Origin: Casuarius casuarius
Lineage: Eukaryota; Chordata; Aves; Casuariiformes; Casuariidae
DNA length: 64,000 nt
Reading direction: 5' to 3'
NCBI GenBank assembly: GCA_003342895.1
Contig: PTFA01000198.1
Location: 953,905-1,017,904, forward strand
Under the pieces are notes generated by a model. That model saw only the letters and a list, made by a program, of their open reading frames with translations. It did no database searches and had not been told where the DNA came from. How positions within the stretch are numbered: the first letter of the stretch is position 1; each line of letters starts with the position of its first letter. A program made the position numbers and the translations under genes. Positions 38,171 through 49,495 of this stretch are shown here, in pieces.

Positions 38171-39879
38171 AGAGATTCAGGGGGCTACACAGAGGACGTG
38201 AGGTGCTGAATAATGTTTTTCCATACGGTCAGAAAGGGACAGGCTGTGGTCTGACTCCTCAGTAAATGTTACTGCTTTTCCTGCAAAAATAATTTCAGGC
38301 TAAAGATTCAGAGAGATTGTTACCAGTGAAATCTGAATGGCTCTTGGAAAAAAATTCAAACCAGACTTTTTTGGTGAGGTGCTGAACTGCAAGGACAACG
38401 TGCAATGTCCTATTGACTGATCACTGCTTTCCTCGATTCTGACAATGATTGAAACCACTCTAGGACTTTGAGGAAAACCATTTATAACATTTCCAGCTAC
38501 CCCCAGAACAGCACAGAAAACACCAAACCCTCAAGAAAATCTCTTCATATACCCTGAAGTCACACAGACTCATGGCTCTGGCTGGTAGTGTCATAAGGCT
38601 TCCAGTAAACATTTAAACTTCTGATTTGCTTGTCAGAATGTCTAGTGAAGAAATGCCTAAATCTTGCTTTCACTTGTACCAGTACATTCCCATTGAGCTC
38701 AATGAGCTTGCACTGGAATGGCTGAGAGATTTTCATTTGCTGCGTACATTGCAGTACCATTGCATGACAGGAATGACTACACCTGCTCCTACGTACACTT
38801 GCCTTTATTGCCATTATAAAATCAGTGTTTAACTTCCGTTTCTATGTTTACATCTTTTATCATTTGTAACCATCACAGAAAACAATCTCTCTTTTAAACA
38901 GAATCCATTGCAAGCTGGATCTCGAATTAGACAGTGTATCCTTTACTTTGTGCACGGGCCAGCATCGCTGAGAAGCAGCAGCTGATGAAGACTCTGGCTA
39001 GAACCTGGGAAGTATTTCTCCATTTGGAGTTAAATGTTCCAGTGCTTCACAGGACTTTGAGGGAAGAGAAAGGGGAAAACTGAAGGAAACAGTTTCAGTT
39101 TTTCAATTTGGAACCTGCTTTGCTGTAATTTTGGGACATGTTGTAAAGCACAGGTAATTGATCATAATGAAAAAAATGCGTTAATGAAAGTAATTGACAA
39201 AAGCCAGTCCACCTGTCAAAGAAGAGAAATCTTGAAAAGAAACGGCAGGCTTTGAAGGTCAAGGCTCAGTGTGGTGTAATCCCTACCATCTGTGTTCAGG
39301 CTGGTGCTATTCTCAGGCTGTCATATGCACTCTCTTCTTTGAAAATAATAGACAAGGGAAAAAAAAGCTTACTCAACAGGGAGCCTAAATGTAGTTAGGT
39401 TTATAGAAAATGAAAAAGCACCACTGTATAAACTTAAGATGACCCTTAATTTTCCTTCCCCTTGACCTACACACATCTACTTTCAAAACTTTAGTGGCAT
39501 GGGAATGAAAATAATTCAGTGACCAATAAAGTGTAAAGATATAACAGCAAGTTGGAATAATAGGCCACCACACCCAACGCAATCAGTACTGATTTCCTTT
39601 CGAAAGGAGAGTGATTCTAGCCCTGAGCCTACACAAAGATGTGGGTGGGCTACTGTGCCCACTCCAGAACTGCAGTCCTCAGAAGACCTGCTAGACTGCC
39701 ACCCATGGGCAGCGCATTCCTTTTGGGTGTTCGAGATGCTCTCGTCCCTAAAGCTGTGCTTCTGGCCATTTTCGGACACTACCTAGAAGCTTGATGCTTG
39801 CAATTTCTTCTCAGCTTTTATGGGTTTCAATGGCTGGGCACGCATTCATGTGCCCGATGCATTGAGCTTGATGTGAGAG
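38171..39879. other. Non-coding stretch
   Basis: 'gcgttaatgaaagtaattga' near 39178 adds homeodomain-type words in a block (39150-39250) that could be conserved. No gene recognised. Confidence 0.4.
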
Positions 39880-40245
39880 AGGTTCTCAGAAAATGCCCAC
39901 TGGATCACAGTCCATGAGCGCGGCTGGAGCCACATTATCCAGCACCCTGATTGTTACACTGGGCACTCAGAATGGGGAAAGCTGGGCTCAGTGCCCTCTG
40001 TTTTCTGAGTGATAATCACCAGGCCACAGAGCAAGGATCCTCCTTAATGCTTATTTTCACATATTCCTTGGACATCTGTGAAAGCATGAATGAGAGTCTT
40101 CCTCACCCAGAAAATGCTATATTTTGCTGATCAGGCCACTTTTGTGTGGTCTGGAGTTCAAATCCCTCAGGCAGAAGAGGAAATTGAATTCAGGTTTCCC
40201 ACACTCTGACAGGATATATTAATCACTGAGTTATTATATTAAACA
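39880..40245. mobile_element. Degenerate SINE/MIR-like repeat region
   Basis: 'ggagttcaaatccctcaggcagaagagg' resembles a tRNA-derived B-box region (GGTTCAAATCC). 'aattgaattcaggtttcccacactctgacag... taatcactgagttatta' follows the common sauropsid phrase 'gaactcgggtctcccacatcccag... taaccactgggcta'. An upstream segment 'gctcagtgccctctg... gataatcaccaggccacagag' looks like a second eroded copy. Boundaries and family are uncertain. Confidence 0.4.
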
Positions 40246-41711
40246 AGGGCATTAGCTCCTCCAAGGCAGTTGTGCTTTGAAAGAAAAAGTCTAGGCATCT
40301 AACTTCAGAAGCTGTCACTGGAATGGGAATCCCCAGTGAAAGAAGGTGTCTTCCCAGCACCCAAACACCCTAAAGCCTGATGAGGGGCAACATTTAAGAC
40401 ACAAGCTTGTTCCTGGTATATCTTGTCAAAGCCAAAGGCAGCTGCACACTCACTTCCATAGTTCCCATTCTTCTGCTTTCAGACATCCACATGCATCACA
40501 CAGGGAGCCTATTCCGGATCTTGTTCATTCCATAAGGTAACGGAGTATTTGCAATTTTAGTGCTCCAGCATTTGGTCGCCCAAATTCCTTTTAGGTTCCT
40601 TCGCTGCTCAAGCCCCAAGGTGATTTATTTGCCTCAAAGAGGAGACTCAAGAATCTGAAAGGTTTTTAAATGCATTACAAAATACATTGGAAGCATGGAG
40701 TCAGTAAAATGCCATCCTCTTGAAGCTTTTTTGTTTTAGACAGTATAACATTTTTTTATGGAAAAGGTTTATCCATTAAAATAATGATAAAGCAATTTTT
40801 TTAATAGGTTCTTTACTCCAGAGTGTTAAAACTACAAAGCAAGAGAACCTGCAGAAATCATGCTGCATACACTCAGTGGGAAATGGTACATATAAAAAGC
40901 TTGTTATTTCTATCTCTAAGTGATAAAAACTAAGATGGTACATCAAAACAGCAGGTATAAATAATATGTATATGTTATATATGTATTACCTGCTCTTAAA
41001 AAAAAATTACATTGAAACTTCTGCCTCCATGCACAAAACCAGAACACACCACATAAAACATCTCTCTGTTAAGTGCAGATTCCTGGGAAAACAACCCCAA
41101 TAAAAAAGGCATAAAAAAATAACAGCACTCCACAAATGCCTAATTAAAAAGGTTCTCCACCTCTTTGGAAGAAACACATTTTATTTGCCCTCATTAAGGT
41201 GACCTAACCACTGTGCTTCACCCTGCCCTGCCTGAATGATGTAATCAACCCAACTCGTGAAAATAAAATACAAGAGGAAAAGAATCATGCTCTCTTTCTC
41301 TGAGCTGTAACTGCCTATTTTTCTAAATACATAATCACATTCAAGCATATACTTTAATTAATGACTCAAAAGACAGGCTGTTGACACTATATCATCTGTC
41401 AAAGTTTAGGTGTAACTCTAGAAATGGAGAAATTCAGAACTATATTGAAAGGTGCTTCCGGAGAATCTTTACTAACACCTTTTGTTTGTTATTCACACTC
41501 ACTCAAAACAAACATTTATTTTTTGAGCTATGACCTGCAGGTGCACCCTCTGCTAATGGAATAAGATGCTAACGAAATCTCTTGCTCAATGCAAGAGGTA
41601 ATCCTGCCTCTGTTTTATGGTAACTACTTTTTGCTGTTCATTCCTTTTCTTTATCTTTTTCACCACGTGTGCACATCTCATTATGTGATTTGTTTGTTTT
41701 ATATTTTGCAG
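40246..41711. other. Non-coding AT-rich stretch
   Basis: No gene or clear repeat. 41590-41711 forms the pyrimidine-rich lead-in to the candidate exon that follows. Confidence 0.45.
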
Positions 41712-41921
41712 CCATACATGCCAGTCAAGAGAAAATTAGGGAGTTTAGAAGCTGCAGTAACACACAGCAACGCATCTGAAGCACAGTTCATAGCTGCTTC
41801 TGTGCCCACCCTGGAGGATCTCATTTCCAAAGCTGTGCTACATCACGGCACCTTTGACAAACTTAGAAGTTGGTACAAAAACCAAGGCAGGCCAATATTT
41901 CAAAGAATGCTATTTGCTTGA
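41712..41921 (+). CDS. Candidate 3'-terminal coding exon (weak)
   Basis: A T-rich tract ending in 'tatattttgcag' forms a good acceptor. It is followed by 69 open codons and a TGA, and an AATAAA polyadenylation hexamer lies at 42070-42075, the arrangement of a last exon. The peptide starts P-Y-M-P-V-K-R-K-L-G and contains P-T-L-E-D-L-I-S-K-A and L-R-S-W-Y-K-N-Q, with a codon mix that reads like protein. I do not recognise the family. It could equally be a lncRNA exon or chance; an AATAAA every few kilobases is expected in such AT-rich DNA. Confidence 0.22.
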   Translation, partial: PYMPVKRKLGSLEAAVTHSNASEAQFIAASVPTLEDLISKAVLHHGTFDKLRSWYKNQGRPIFQRMLFA

Positions 41922-42252
41922 GTATGGTAAAAGACTATGGCACCCACTGATCATAAAATTTTGAGAAAAAGAATGACAAAACCCAGTACAAGAATAGATT
42001 GAAATCTCTTCACTTTTATTAATCTAAGTAATGTAAAAGAGTGAAAAAACTTATAAAAAAATTCTTTCTAATAAATTCATGTATGTGGAGGCTTACTTTC
42101 TTCCTCTCCCTCTTTGAATGTTAAACATGGTAAGAAGAAAATCAAAAGAAAGAAGAAAAAAATTAAAAAGTAAAATTGAAATCTAAAACCGAGTAAAAGG
42201 AAATGCAATGAAGCCTGGGTACTTTGATACTGTTATGTTCAGTGGCAAGATG
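41922..42252. other. A-rich non-coding stretch
   Basis: An A-rich, purine-rich segment (about 42120-42200) precedes the simple repeat that follows. It includes the AATAAA discussed with the candidate terminal exon. Confidence 0.45.
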
Positions 42253-42350
42253 GAAGAAAGAGAGAGGGAGAGACAGACAGACAGACAGAGAAAAAAAAAA
42301 AAAGAAAACTTAAAATCTAATAAAATTATTATGAAAATTAGGAAAAAATN
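42253..42350. repeat. (GA)n/(GACA)n/poly-A simple repeat with N
   Basis: AGAGAGAGGGAGAGA is followed by four CAGA units and a run of about 13 A. A single N at 42350 lies between an A run and a T run. The reading frame drawn through it is an artefact. Confidence 0.9.
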
Positions 42351-43009
42351 TTTTTTCTGTTACAGACTGCGAAAAAATTGTTTTGAACTTTTCAAAGATT
42401 TTGACATGTTATGCACTGTCTTGCCAATCTTATGGAGCACCTGAAAAAATAAAGTGTGATAGAAGGAAAGGAGTTCACACAGGGGACTGTGTCTATCCAA
42501 AAAGAGTGAAAAAAAAGTCAGATTGTAATGTAAGCTATTAAGACAATAAAGATTTTCATTTCTGATTAAGTTAGTCAACCTTTAAGAATAAAATCTGACA
42601 TTGATCGGTAATGGCATTCTCAGCTTGCAATTCTAAGCAGTTTATGGCAAGAAATCTTTTTTTTTTCAACAAATCTTTTTTTTTTCTTTTTATCCTCAGG
42701 GAAAAATATTTTTTTCCTTTAGTTCCAGTCAACATGCAGTAGGTGCAAAATTTTTACATTACAGCATTATTGATAGGCTGCTACTGTTACCCCTATAATT
42801 TAATTAACTTTACAGGAAAGAGAAAGAGATGCTTTTTTTTCCCCCTCTTTTATTTTTGAAATGAAAAGTTCTACAAAATGAGCTGCCATCTCAAGGGGCA
42901 AAGACCACTCTACACCATGTGTGCGGGGGCAGGAGCAGTTCTGAAGTATCACGTCCACATTTCAATTTGTCACTGTTGCTTTGGCTTGCAAGTGCCCTTT
43001 GCTTTTTTT
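42351..43009. other. T-rich non-coding stretch
   Basis: Several T runs (near 42657, 42678, 42709 and 42833). No gene recognised. Confidence 0.45.
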
Positions 43010-43105
43010 AAAGCCTCTGGAGAGCAGGCAGGAGTCGCGAGACAAGGCCCTTGCTGGGCAGGGACGTGCTGGCCCGCGCTCGGCTGACAAGCTGGCAGTG
43101 GGTAT
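43010..43105. other. GC-rich islet 3
   Basis: A short CpG-containing patch ('gtcgcgagacaaggcc', 'ggcccgcgctcggctgac'). No gene or promoter motif attached. Confidence 0.4.
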
Positions 43106-43924
43106 CCTTCATTCAGCACATCTCTGTACATTGCACAAAAAAACGCCTGGGGAGCTGCAGTAATGAATACATCAACTTTTACCCTGCTCTGTAAAAACAG
43201 CCATAAGGAAATGATTTCTATGCTGCAGAGGGGGTACATGGGCTAAAAAGAAAACACAACACTTGCCAGAAAAATAAATGCCCTGCTCCATCTCAGAGAT
43301 GAAGGAGAAAGATAGTGTCCTGTTTATGCTGCATCATCTGCGTATAAATAGCCTGTATACCGCTCCCCTCCTAACCAGGGAGGGCAAACGTCCGCACAGG
43401 TACTTACAGTTTGTATTCTTCCACAGCACGTTGCTCACTATTCGAGGAGAAACAGCTTCAGGAAGATCTTTCACTTAAAAAGAAAAGTCAGGAGAAATGA
43501 ATGAGTAAAAACCTGACATGAGATATGTTACCAGTCAAACAGAACAGTAATAGTTATAAGCTTATTTATAAAACAGAGCATACACAAATAAAGGACATTA
43601 TGGGGAATCTGAGCTGGGAATAGTTGTTAACATTTTTCATTATTATGTAAATAGGTCAATAGAGGAGATCCAGCATGAAAAGAAGAGAGGGAGAGGGAGA
43701 GGGGACCAAACTTCCCCAAGGTGTGGCAGGTTCTGGTATTCAGAGCTTTATTGATTTGACCAATATACATGCTGAGAAACACAAGATCCATAAGACACCT
43801 CCCGATTTCTTTATACATACTGTGCACTATAGATTTCACTGCCCGCACAGAGTGGAAAACCAAAGCTTGGCCCTGTCCCCAGAAAGGCTAGCGAGTCTCC
43901 TGCGTCCAGCATAGCAAAGAGCAC
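43106..43924. other. Non-coding stretch with purine tract
   Basis: An all-purine tract lies at about 43676-43704 (GAAAAGAAGAGAGGGAGAGG followed by GAGAGGGGA). It contains a mirror-symmetric segment that could form triplex (H-) DNA. No gene recognised. Confidence 0.45.
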
Positions 43925-44060
43925 CTATGGCTCCCAGAAGTGCCCTGATTCGGAGCAGCATTTCCCGTCCAGGGCACGCAGGACAGCAGCGCCCGGGCAG
44001 GCTGCGGTCCCTGCTTTGCTCGCACATCGGCAGCACTCTGCTATCCTTTTTCTGGGGAAA
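43925..44060. other. GC-rich islet 4
   Basis: CpG-bearing patch with 'agcagcgcccgggcaggctg' and 'cccgtccagggcacgcagga'. Frames are open on both strands (43836-44243) and no protein family was recognised. Confidence 0.45.
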
Positions 44061-44831
44061 TTTGAGGGTGCCGGTCAAACTGCTGCAACATTTGAGCTGC
44101 ATGCTGCTATTCTCAGAGTTCCGAGGAATGGTTTTGTTGAGATAGTTAAGTGCAGTCATCATGACAGGAATCGGGTGCTTTTAATTCTCTGGATTTTCAA
44201 GCTCCTTTGTTCAAGACCAATTCTCAACCAGCTATATAGCTGAACCAAAGAACAAAAATAACCACGTAGCCCATGATTTAAATTTTGATAGAAAAACCTT
44301 TCTGAATTAATTTTGTCACTTAGAATCTATGTACAAACATGTGCAACAGAACCAGCAGAAGTGTCTGCGATGGGGGATTATGCATCCCAGAAGCCAGGCT
44401 GGATGGGCTGTTCCATTGTATATATTTATGGAGCTGAATGGAACCCTCAGGGTAAACGTGAACAAAGAATAGACTGTTTTTTTTCTAAAGCATCTGGGTG
44501 TAAGCCTTATTTTGCCAGCAATCGTGGTGTTTATGGGCATGTTTTACTGGAAACCTGCTGCTTCTCACAACGTTTCCTGAGTGACTGTCTTAGTAAAACT
44601 GCATCTGGAAATGACAAGCACACAGCTGTAAATCTGAAAACCAGTGTGCAGCCCTAATAGCTAGCAGCCACAGCACGGCTGTCCTGCCGAACGCTGAAAA
44701 GATTTACAAAGACAAAAGCAGAGCAATGAATACGTTTCTGAGCATCTGTGATCACATTACACCTCTTCCTCTTCAAAGATTTTTTTGTAGCCCTAGAAAA
44801 GGGTATCACTGCTCTTTCAGTTATTACCTTA
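44061..44831. other. Non-coding stretch
   Basis: A 114-codon plus frame (44313-44657) and minus-strand frames over the same bases show no known motif. No gene called. Confidence 0.4.
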
Positions 44832-44859
44832 GGCAGGTAACCATGATTGGTTACCTGCC
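44832..44859. repeat. 28-bp near-perfect palindrome
   Basis: GGCAGGTAACCA and TGGTTACCTGCC are exact reverse complements of 12 bases each, separated by TGAT. The arms are not simple sequence. Each contains CAGGTA/TACCTG, a ZEB/Snail-type E-box word. The GGTAAC and GTTACC halves match the two half-sites of an RFX X-box, but in everted order. It could be a dimeric transcription-factor site or a DNA hairpin. Confidence 0.93.
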
Positions 44860-45689
44860 AGAGCACCCAAAATTTCTGCCCTGCATCTATCTTCCAAAAA
44901 AATGGGCAGTAGTGCAATACATCCTCCCCCCTCCCGTTTTTTTTCCCACCTGAATTAGACCCATGACAAGAGCGAGGCCATGAAACGAGTCACAAGAGGG
45001 AGGGAGGCAGGGAGAGATGAAGATTTGTCCTTGTCGTTGTCAAGCCCCTAAGCCGTGAAGTCCTGAATCTGCTCTGGATACCAAATCTCCCCAAGTTTCA
45101 AAGTGTGATTGCATGGAAACAGCTGCAGGAGGGGAGTGCATGGTCGCAACAGATGCACCTTGCAATAATGCTGACCGGCTGGGATGCAGCATCAATAAGC
45201 ATTGGAGCCAAGGTTTTGGAATATAAACAACATGGTAAATTGCGCAACATGGTCGATATACTTGCTAGCTTCAACATAAAAAGCTGAGAAATAAGTTATT
45301 CATGGACATCTTGGAGGGGCTATGAGCACTAAAGAGGCAGCGAGGGAGCAGCAGTCCGTATGGGCCCTGCCCAATGCCCAGCTGAATATAGGCAAGGTTC
45401 AGTGGCAAAACTATATAGGGGAATTGGGTAAAAGGGGGCCCTTGAGACTCAGGTATTTGGGAAGAAGAAATGAAAACCTTGCTTCTCCATCAGTTTCTTT
45501 CATCAGTCCACCTTCTTTATCAGGGAATATGTCTCCAGGCCCCTCTTCTCCCTAGTTATGACCTTGACCCTACCTTCAGATTTTAAAGTAACAATTATTT
45601 GGTATTTGGGAAGAGTCAGCAGTTACCTGCCCCTCAAAGTCCCTATCAGGATTAAATCCACCTTTGCTATTAGTCAACTCAGCGACATG
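44860..45689. other. Non-coding stretch
   Basis: A G-rich patch lies at 44995-45015. No gene or clear repeat. Frames at 45322-45809 are not gene-like and the last overlaps the SINE that follows. Confidence 0.4.
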
Positions 45690-45848
45690 CGCTTCTGTCT
45701 CTCTGCAGTGCCATTCCTTTGCTCTAGCCGTCAGTTAAACAGCGATGATAATGCCACTCGCTCAGCTTGTTTGAAGATTAAATTAGCTGCTATTAGTTCA
45801 GCTCTTTGAAGATGTACCCAAAGTGCTAAGTGCTAAGTATTATTAGAT
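45690..45848 (+). mobile_element. MIR/L2-type 3' end
   Basis: The sequence follows the MIR/L2 order: 'ccgtcagttaaacagcgatgataatgccact' (usual form 'cagtttcctcatctgtaaaatggggataataatacct'), then 'cagcttgtttgaagattaaattag' ('cagggttgttgtgaggattaaatgag'), then 'agctctttgaagatgtacccaaagtgctaagtgctaagtattatta'. 'gtgcta' has been duplicated near the end. An old, non-coding insertion. Confidence 0.7.
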
Positions 45849-48053
45849 GAATGTTAGTCATTAAACCCTAGAGAAATCTTGTTGCGTTGTATTATTGCCC
45901 TAGCCACGAGAAGCCTTGGCTGCTTGTCCACTTGAATACACCTGCCTCTGCGTCCTTTTCTGCTCAATACTGCTGAAGTGCCAGACTACAGCTTTCTGCC
46001 CTTTAATTGAGCAACCCCTAAGCACTTAAAGGACCAGTCTTAAGTGCAGTTTTTGTTCTTCACAATTAAGAGCTTTTCATTTTCCGAGTCCTATCTCTGA
46101 AAAAATCTGTCTGCTTTCTAACTGAGCCAAAACAGATCTACAGGATTTATTAAACTGAAATTTGCTTCCAAAAAAGAAAAAAAAAAAAGCTGTCAATCTG
46201 TCTTTCAAATTTAAACAGAAGTGGGCATCTAGATTTTCTATGGAATTACTCCAGACAGAAAAGGGTGTAGCAGAGATAAGATTTAGATCCTTTCTAAAGC
46301 CCTCTAGTGGTAGTTCCAGTTATACTATTTATTGAGATAGGAACTTAAAACTACTTTACTTAGGATGTTTGACAGGAAATTAGATGCATCTGTCTTTAGA
46401 AGAAGGGAGAGGAAATAGAGAAACTGTTAGCAGTAAGGTCTCTGTCCTTCTGTATAGAAATAAATGTGGTGCAAGTGTACAATGTAGTAGAAGCTCCACA
46501 TATCTAACCGCTCCACCATGAAAGGCAGAAGCTGCCACCCTTCTTATCCACTAACAACATCCTGTCCGGGAACTTAGCACTGTTACATACTAGGTTAGCT
46601 CCAGGAAAATTAGGGCCGACCCAGCTCTCTTACATCTAGGGTCACAGTTTCTAAAACTCAGGATCTGCATATATTGGTGGATTGCTGTGGAGAAGTTGCC
46701 AATGAGTGTGCTGTACCAGCTATGTGGATAAACCCAGTGTTTCATTTATCAGGGCCATAAATCTGCCACTTTTCACCAGCCACGATATTGCCATTATAGT
46801 ATTTTCTTAGCCTTCTCTCCTTCCTCTACAAAGTTCTGCTTCAAAACAGAAACACAAATAGTACAATCCATAGGCTGTATAGGAAATAACACACAAGCAG
46901 TTCAGCGATAACATTGCTACAGCTCAAAATTAGAAATAAAACGGGACAATAAAAATCGGAAGAGGTACAACCACAGGTATTTTAACATGTATTACATAGT
47001 GGCTGCCTTTGGCCAAAAGAAATACTGCTAAAATTAATCTTTATTTTAAGCCTAAATTTTAGTTTTTAGAAAGCAAGGCAACCTTCCCAGTTTGTTTCCT
47101 AGGATTGATTTCAGGATTTTAATAGTGAAACTCATAAGGAGGATCTGCTCAGAAACTGTCAAGCCCATCTCCCCCTGCCAGGTTTTAGAGCCTACCTGTG
47201 TATTTACATACAGTTATACCTGAATCTAACTCAGTAGTTACAGGGCTCCATAGCAGCCACAGGGCCTGGCAGAGGTTCAGTGTTTCTCAAGAGTAACTCT
47301 CCCAGAGTTTTCTGGAAGAGAAAAGCATTACTCTGACTGCTCTGAGTGTTTCTTCAGTACCTCATCTTAACCACCTAGAGGATTTTCTGGAGTGCTTGCC
47401 TGAATAGAGGTGCTTCTTATAAGCACTCATCTTGAGAAGTGTTTTGAAAGTGAAACAAGAATTATAATAGACAGTCAAGAGACCCTTTGGGAAAAATGCG
47501 GCTGGTATTGGAAAAGACAGAACATCTTTGCTGAATAAAACATTTTGTGAAGAACGTCAGAATTAAGTGTGGCCAGAGATCGTTTCCAGAAAGGGATGTT
47601 TTTTTAGCCCATGTGCTTACCCACAACTCCTCCAAGTTCTATTACAGCTCTAAAGAGTCCAAATTAAGTTCAGATTATCCCAGAAATGTGTTATATATAT
47701 TTCTTTGTATTTTATGACATTTCCTAAAACCTTTTTAAAAAAGCCAAAACGACAGAGTGGTTCCAATTAGTACGATTATAAAAATTAGCATAACAAAGTT
47801 TATATTGTTATGCTTACAATTATGGAATAAAATAAACACGACATACAGTAAACAATGAAAAATGCATCACTTACTAGTCTGAGGTCCCCTGAGAGTCATC
47901 CTTTGAAAAAAGGATGACCACTTGGTAGTGTATAGGCCATATTCAATAAAAATGTACAATGAACACACCGTGTGGCAGAGTTTAATTTCCTGACTCTTGT
48001 GGGACTTAAGTTTCAACTTTAACAAGACTTGCCTGTTGCACAAAGGGTATTGT
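45849..48053. other. Non-coding stretch
   Basis: An A run lies near 46170-46188. The remainder is unique AT-rich DNA with no recognised gene. Confidence 0.45.
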
Positions 48054-48246
48054 GAAGCAGTGTGGTGCAATGGCTACAATGCAAGCTGAGTTCAGAGAAT
48101 TACGCTCATTCCTGGATCTATTGTTGGCTTCCAGTGTGATTTTGTACATGTCACTTCTACAGCTCAATTTCCTCCTTGATAGTAATGGGACTAACAATGG
48201 TTTCTCACCTTTGACATTCATGGATGAAAAGTGCTAAGTATTATTA
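48054..48246 (+). mobile_element. MIR-type SINE, near full length
   Basis: It starts with 'agcagtgtggtgcaatggctac' (tRNA-like A-box end, compare 'agtatagtggttaagagc'). It passes through 'cttccagtgtgattttgtacatgtcacttctacagctcaatttcctccttgatagtaatgggactaac' (compare 'tgtgtgaccttgggcaagtcacttaacctctctgagcctcagtttcctcatctgtaaaatggg') and ends 'gatgaaaagtgctaagtattatta'. The whole family order is preserved. The reading frames over it are chance. Confidence 0.75.
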
Positions 48247-49352
48247 ATTCATGAATTTATCAACCTCAAGCAGAGCTGTGACCTTGAAAATGGAGAAGTT
48301 CCAAAGAGTCTGCAGAGTCTGCTGGGGAGATCATTAGCACTATTCACTTTAACACACAAGCACATGGATATTATGGCGATGCTTGCATGGCTGGAGGAAG
48401 GGGGCAGCATGAGGTAGTAGATACAGTAACAGCTTTGATGTCCAGATAGACAACTTAAAAAAGCACAGAACTGAACATAGCTTGGAATGATCCCACCATG
48501 TCTCAGTAGAAGACCTACTTCTGGGAAATGCTGAGCAATGTTTTGAAATACTCTCCATGCTTTGGTCCCATACCTTATGGAGCAGTTAGAACAGTCAGTC
48601 ATAAGTATTGATTAGCTTGGCAGTACAGGGGAACTCGCAATACAACCTACTTCTCAGGAAAGATCACTTGAGAACATTTTTCTTTTTTAAAGTATTAAAA
48701 TGATCAAGGAAACTGAGGTTGTGAGTGTTTTGTAAATCTTTACTAAGGAATGGCAAAACCAGGACAATCCATCATTTGAGTTTTACAAATTCTCACTAAG
48801 AACATTTTTCATATGGAAGCCAGCTTTAGTCCATCGATATTTCATATTTCTATATAAGAATAGGGTGATAGTTTGACTTATAAAAATATTCAGTGCTTTA
48901 TTAACTTGCCTTTTTGCCTTATTGCAAAGAGAATTGGAAAGCCCCAAGTGAGTTACAGCTAGGGGTTCTGCAGCTTTTCACTCCGCTCTACAATTTTCTT
49001 TATGCTCCTTCAGCCTATGTTAATTGTGCACCATTGCTGCCATTTGAGCATCTGTCCCCCGCTGCACTGAATCACCAGAAAGCAGCTCTTCTATTCCATC
49101 TGTGACAGCTCCAAGCTCAGAGGAAACACTCTTTGTGGAAATGCTGATTCAATGTGGCAGGGGCTAAGTGGGCTGGCAGAAGCTGCTTCGTGCATTTTAA
49201 TATTGGGGAAAAAAGGGATGGGAATGTCAGACAGGATGGGAAGCAGAGAATGTACCTCTCTTATTGACCAACTCAACTTGCTTGTGCTTCACCTAAAATA
49301 TAAGGGGCTAGAAATTGACTTCAGACAATGAAAATTGAATGCATCTCGCACA
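48247..49352. other. Non-coding stretch
   Basis: A 117-codon minus frame (48249-48602) overlaps another minus frame and has no motif. No gene called. Confidence 0.4.
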
Positions 49353-49495
49353 TAAAATATATTATATTTTACCTCAGTATGTGTATAGCAAAAAATATAT
49401 ATTTTGTATAACATATTAATATATATTATATAATGTATACATTATATTTATAGGATATATATCCTATACATATTATATATTATCCTATACATTCT
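49353..49495. repeat. AT-rich tract with two exact palindromes
   Basis: Nearly pure A/T DNA. Two adjacent perfect palindromes of 20 bp each lie at 49428-49447 (centre GTATAC) and 49449-49468 (TATAGGATAT ATATCCTATA), one base apart. A further 'atcctata' follows at 49482. Such tracts can extrude cruciforms and are prone to deletion or assembly error. Confidence 0.9.

Noticed and set aside
37841..38265. Several overlapping frames around GC-rich islet 2
   Set aside because: GC-rich DNA has few stops, so frames open in several phases. None resembles a protein.
44313..44657. 114-codon plus frame
   Set aside because: No motif. A minus-strand frame covers the same bases and there are no splice signals.
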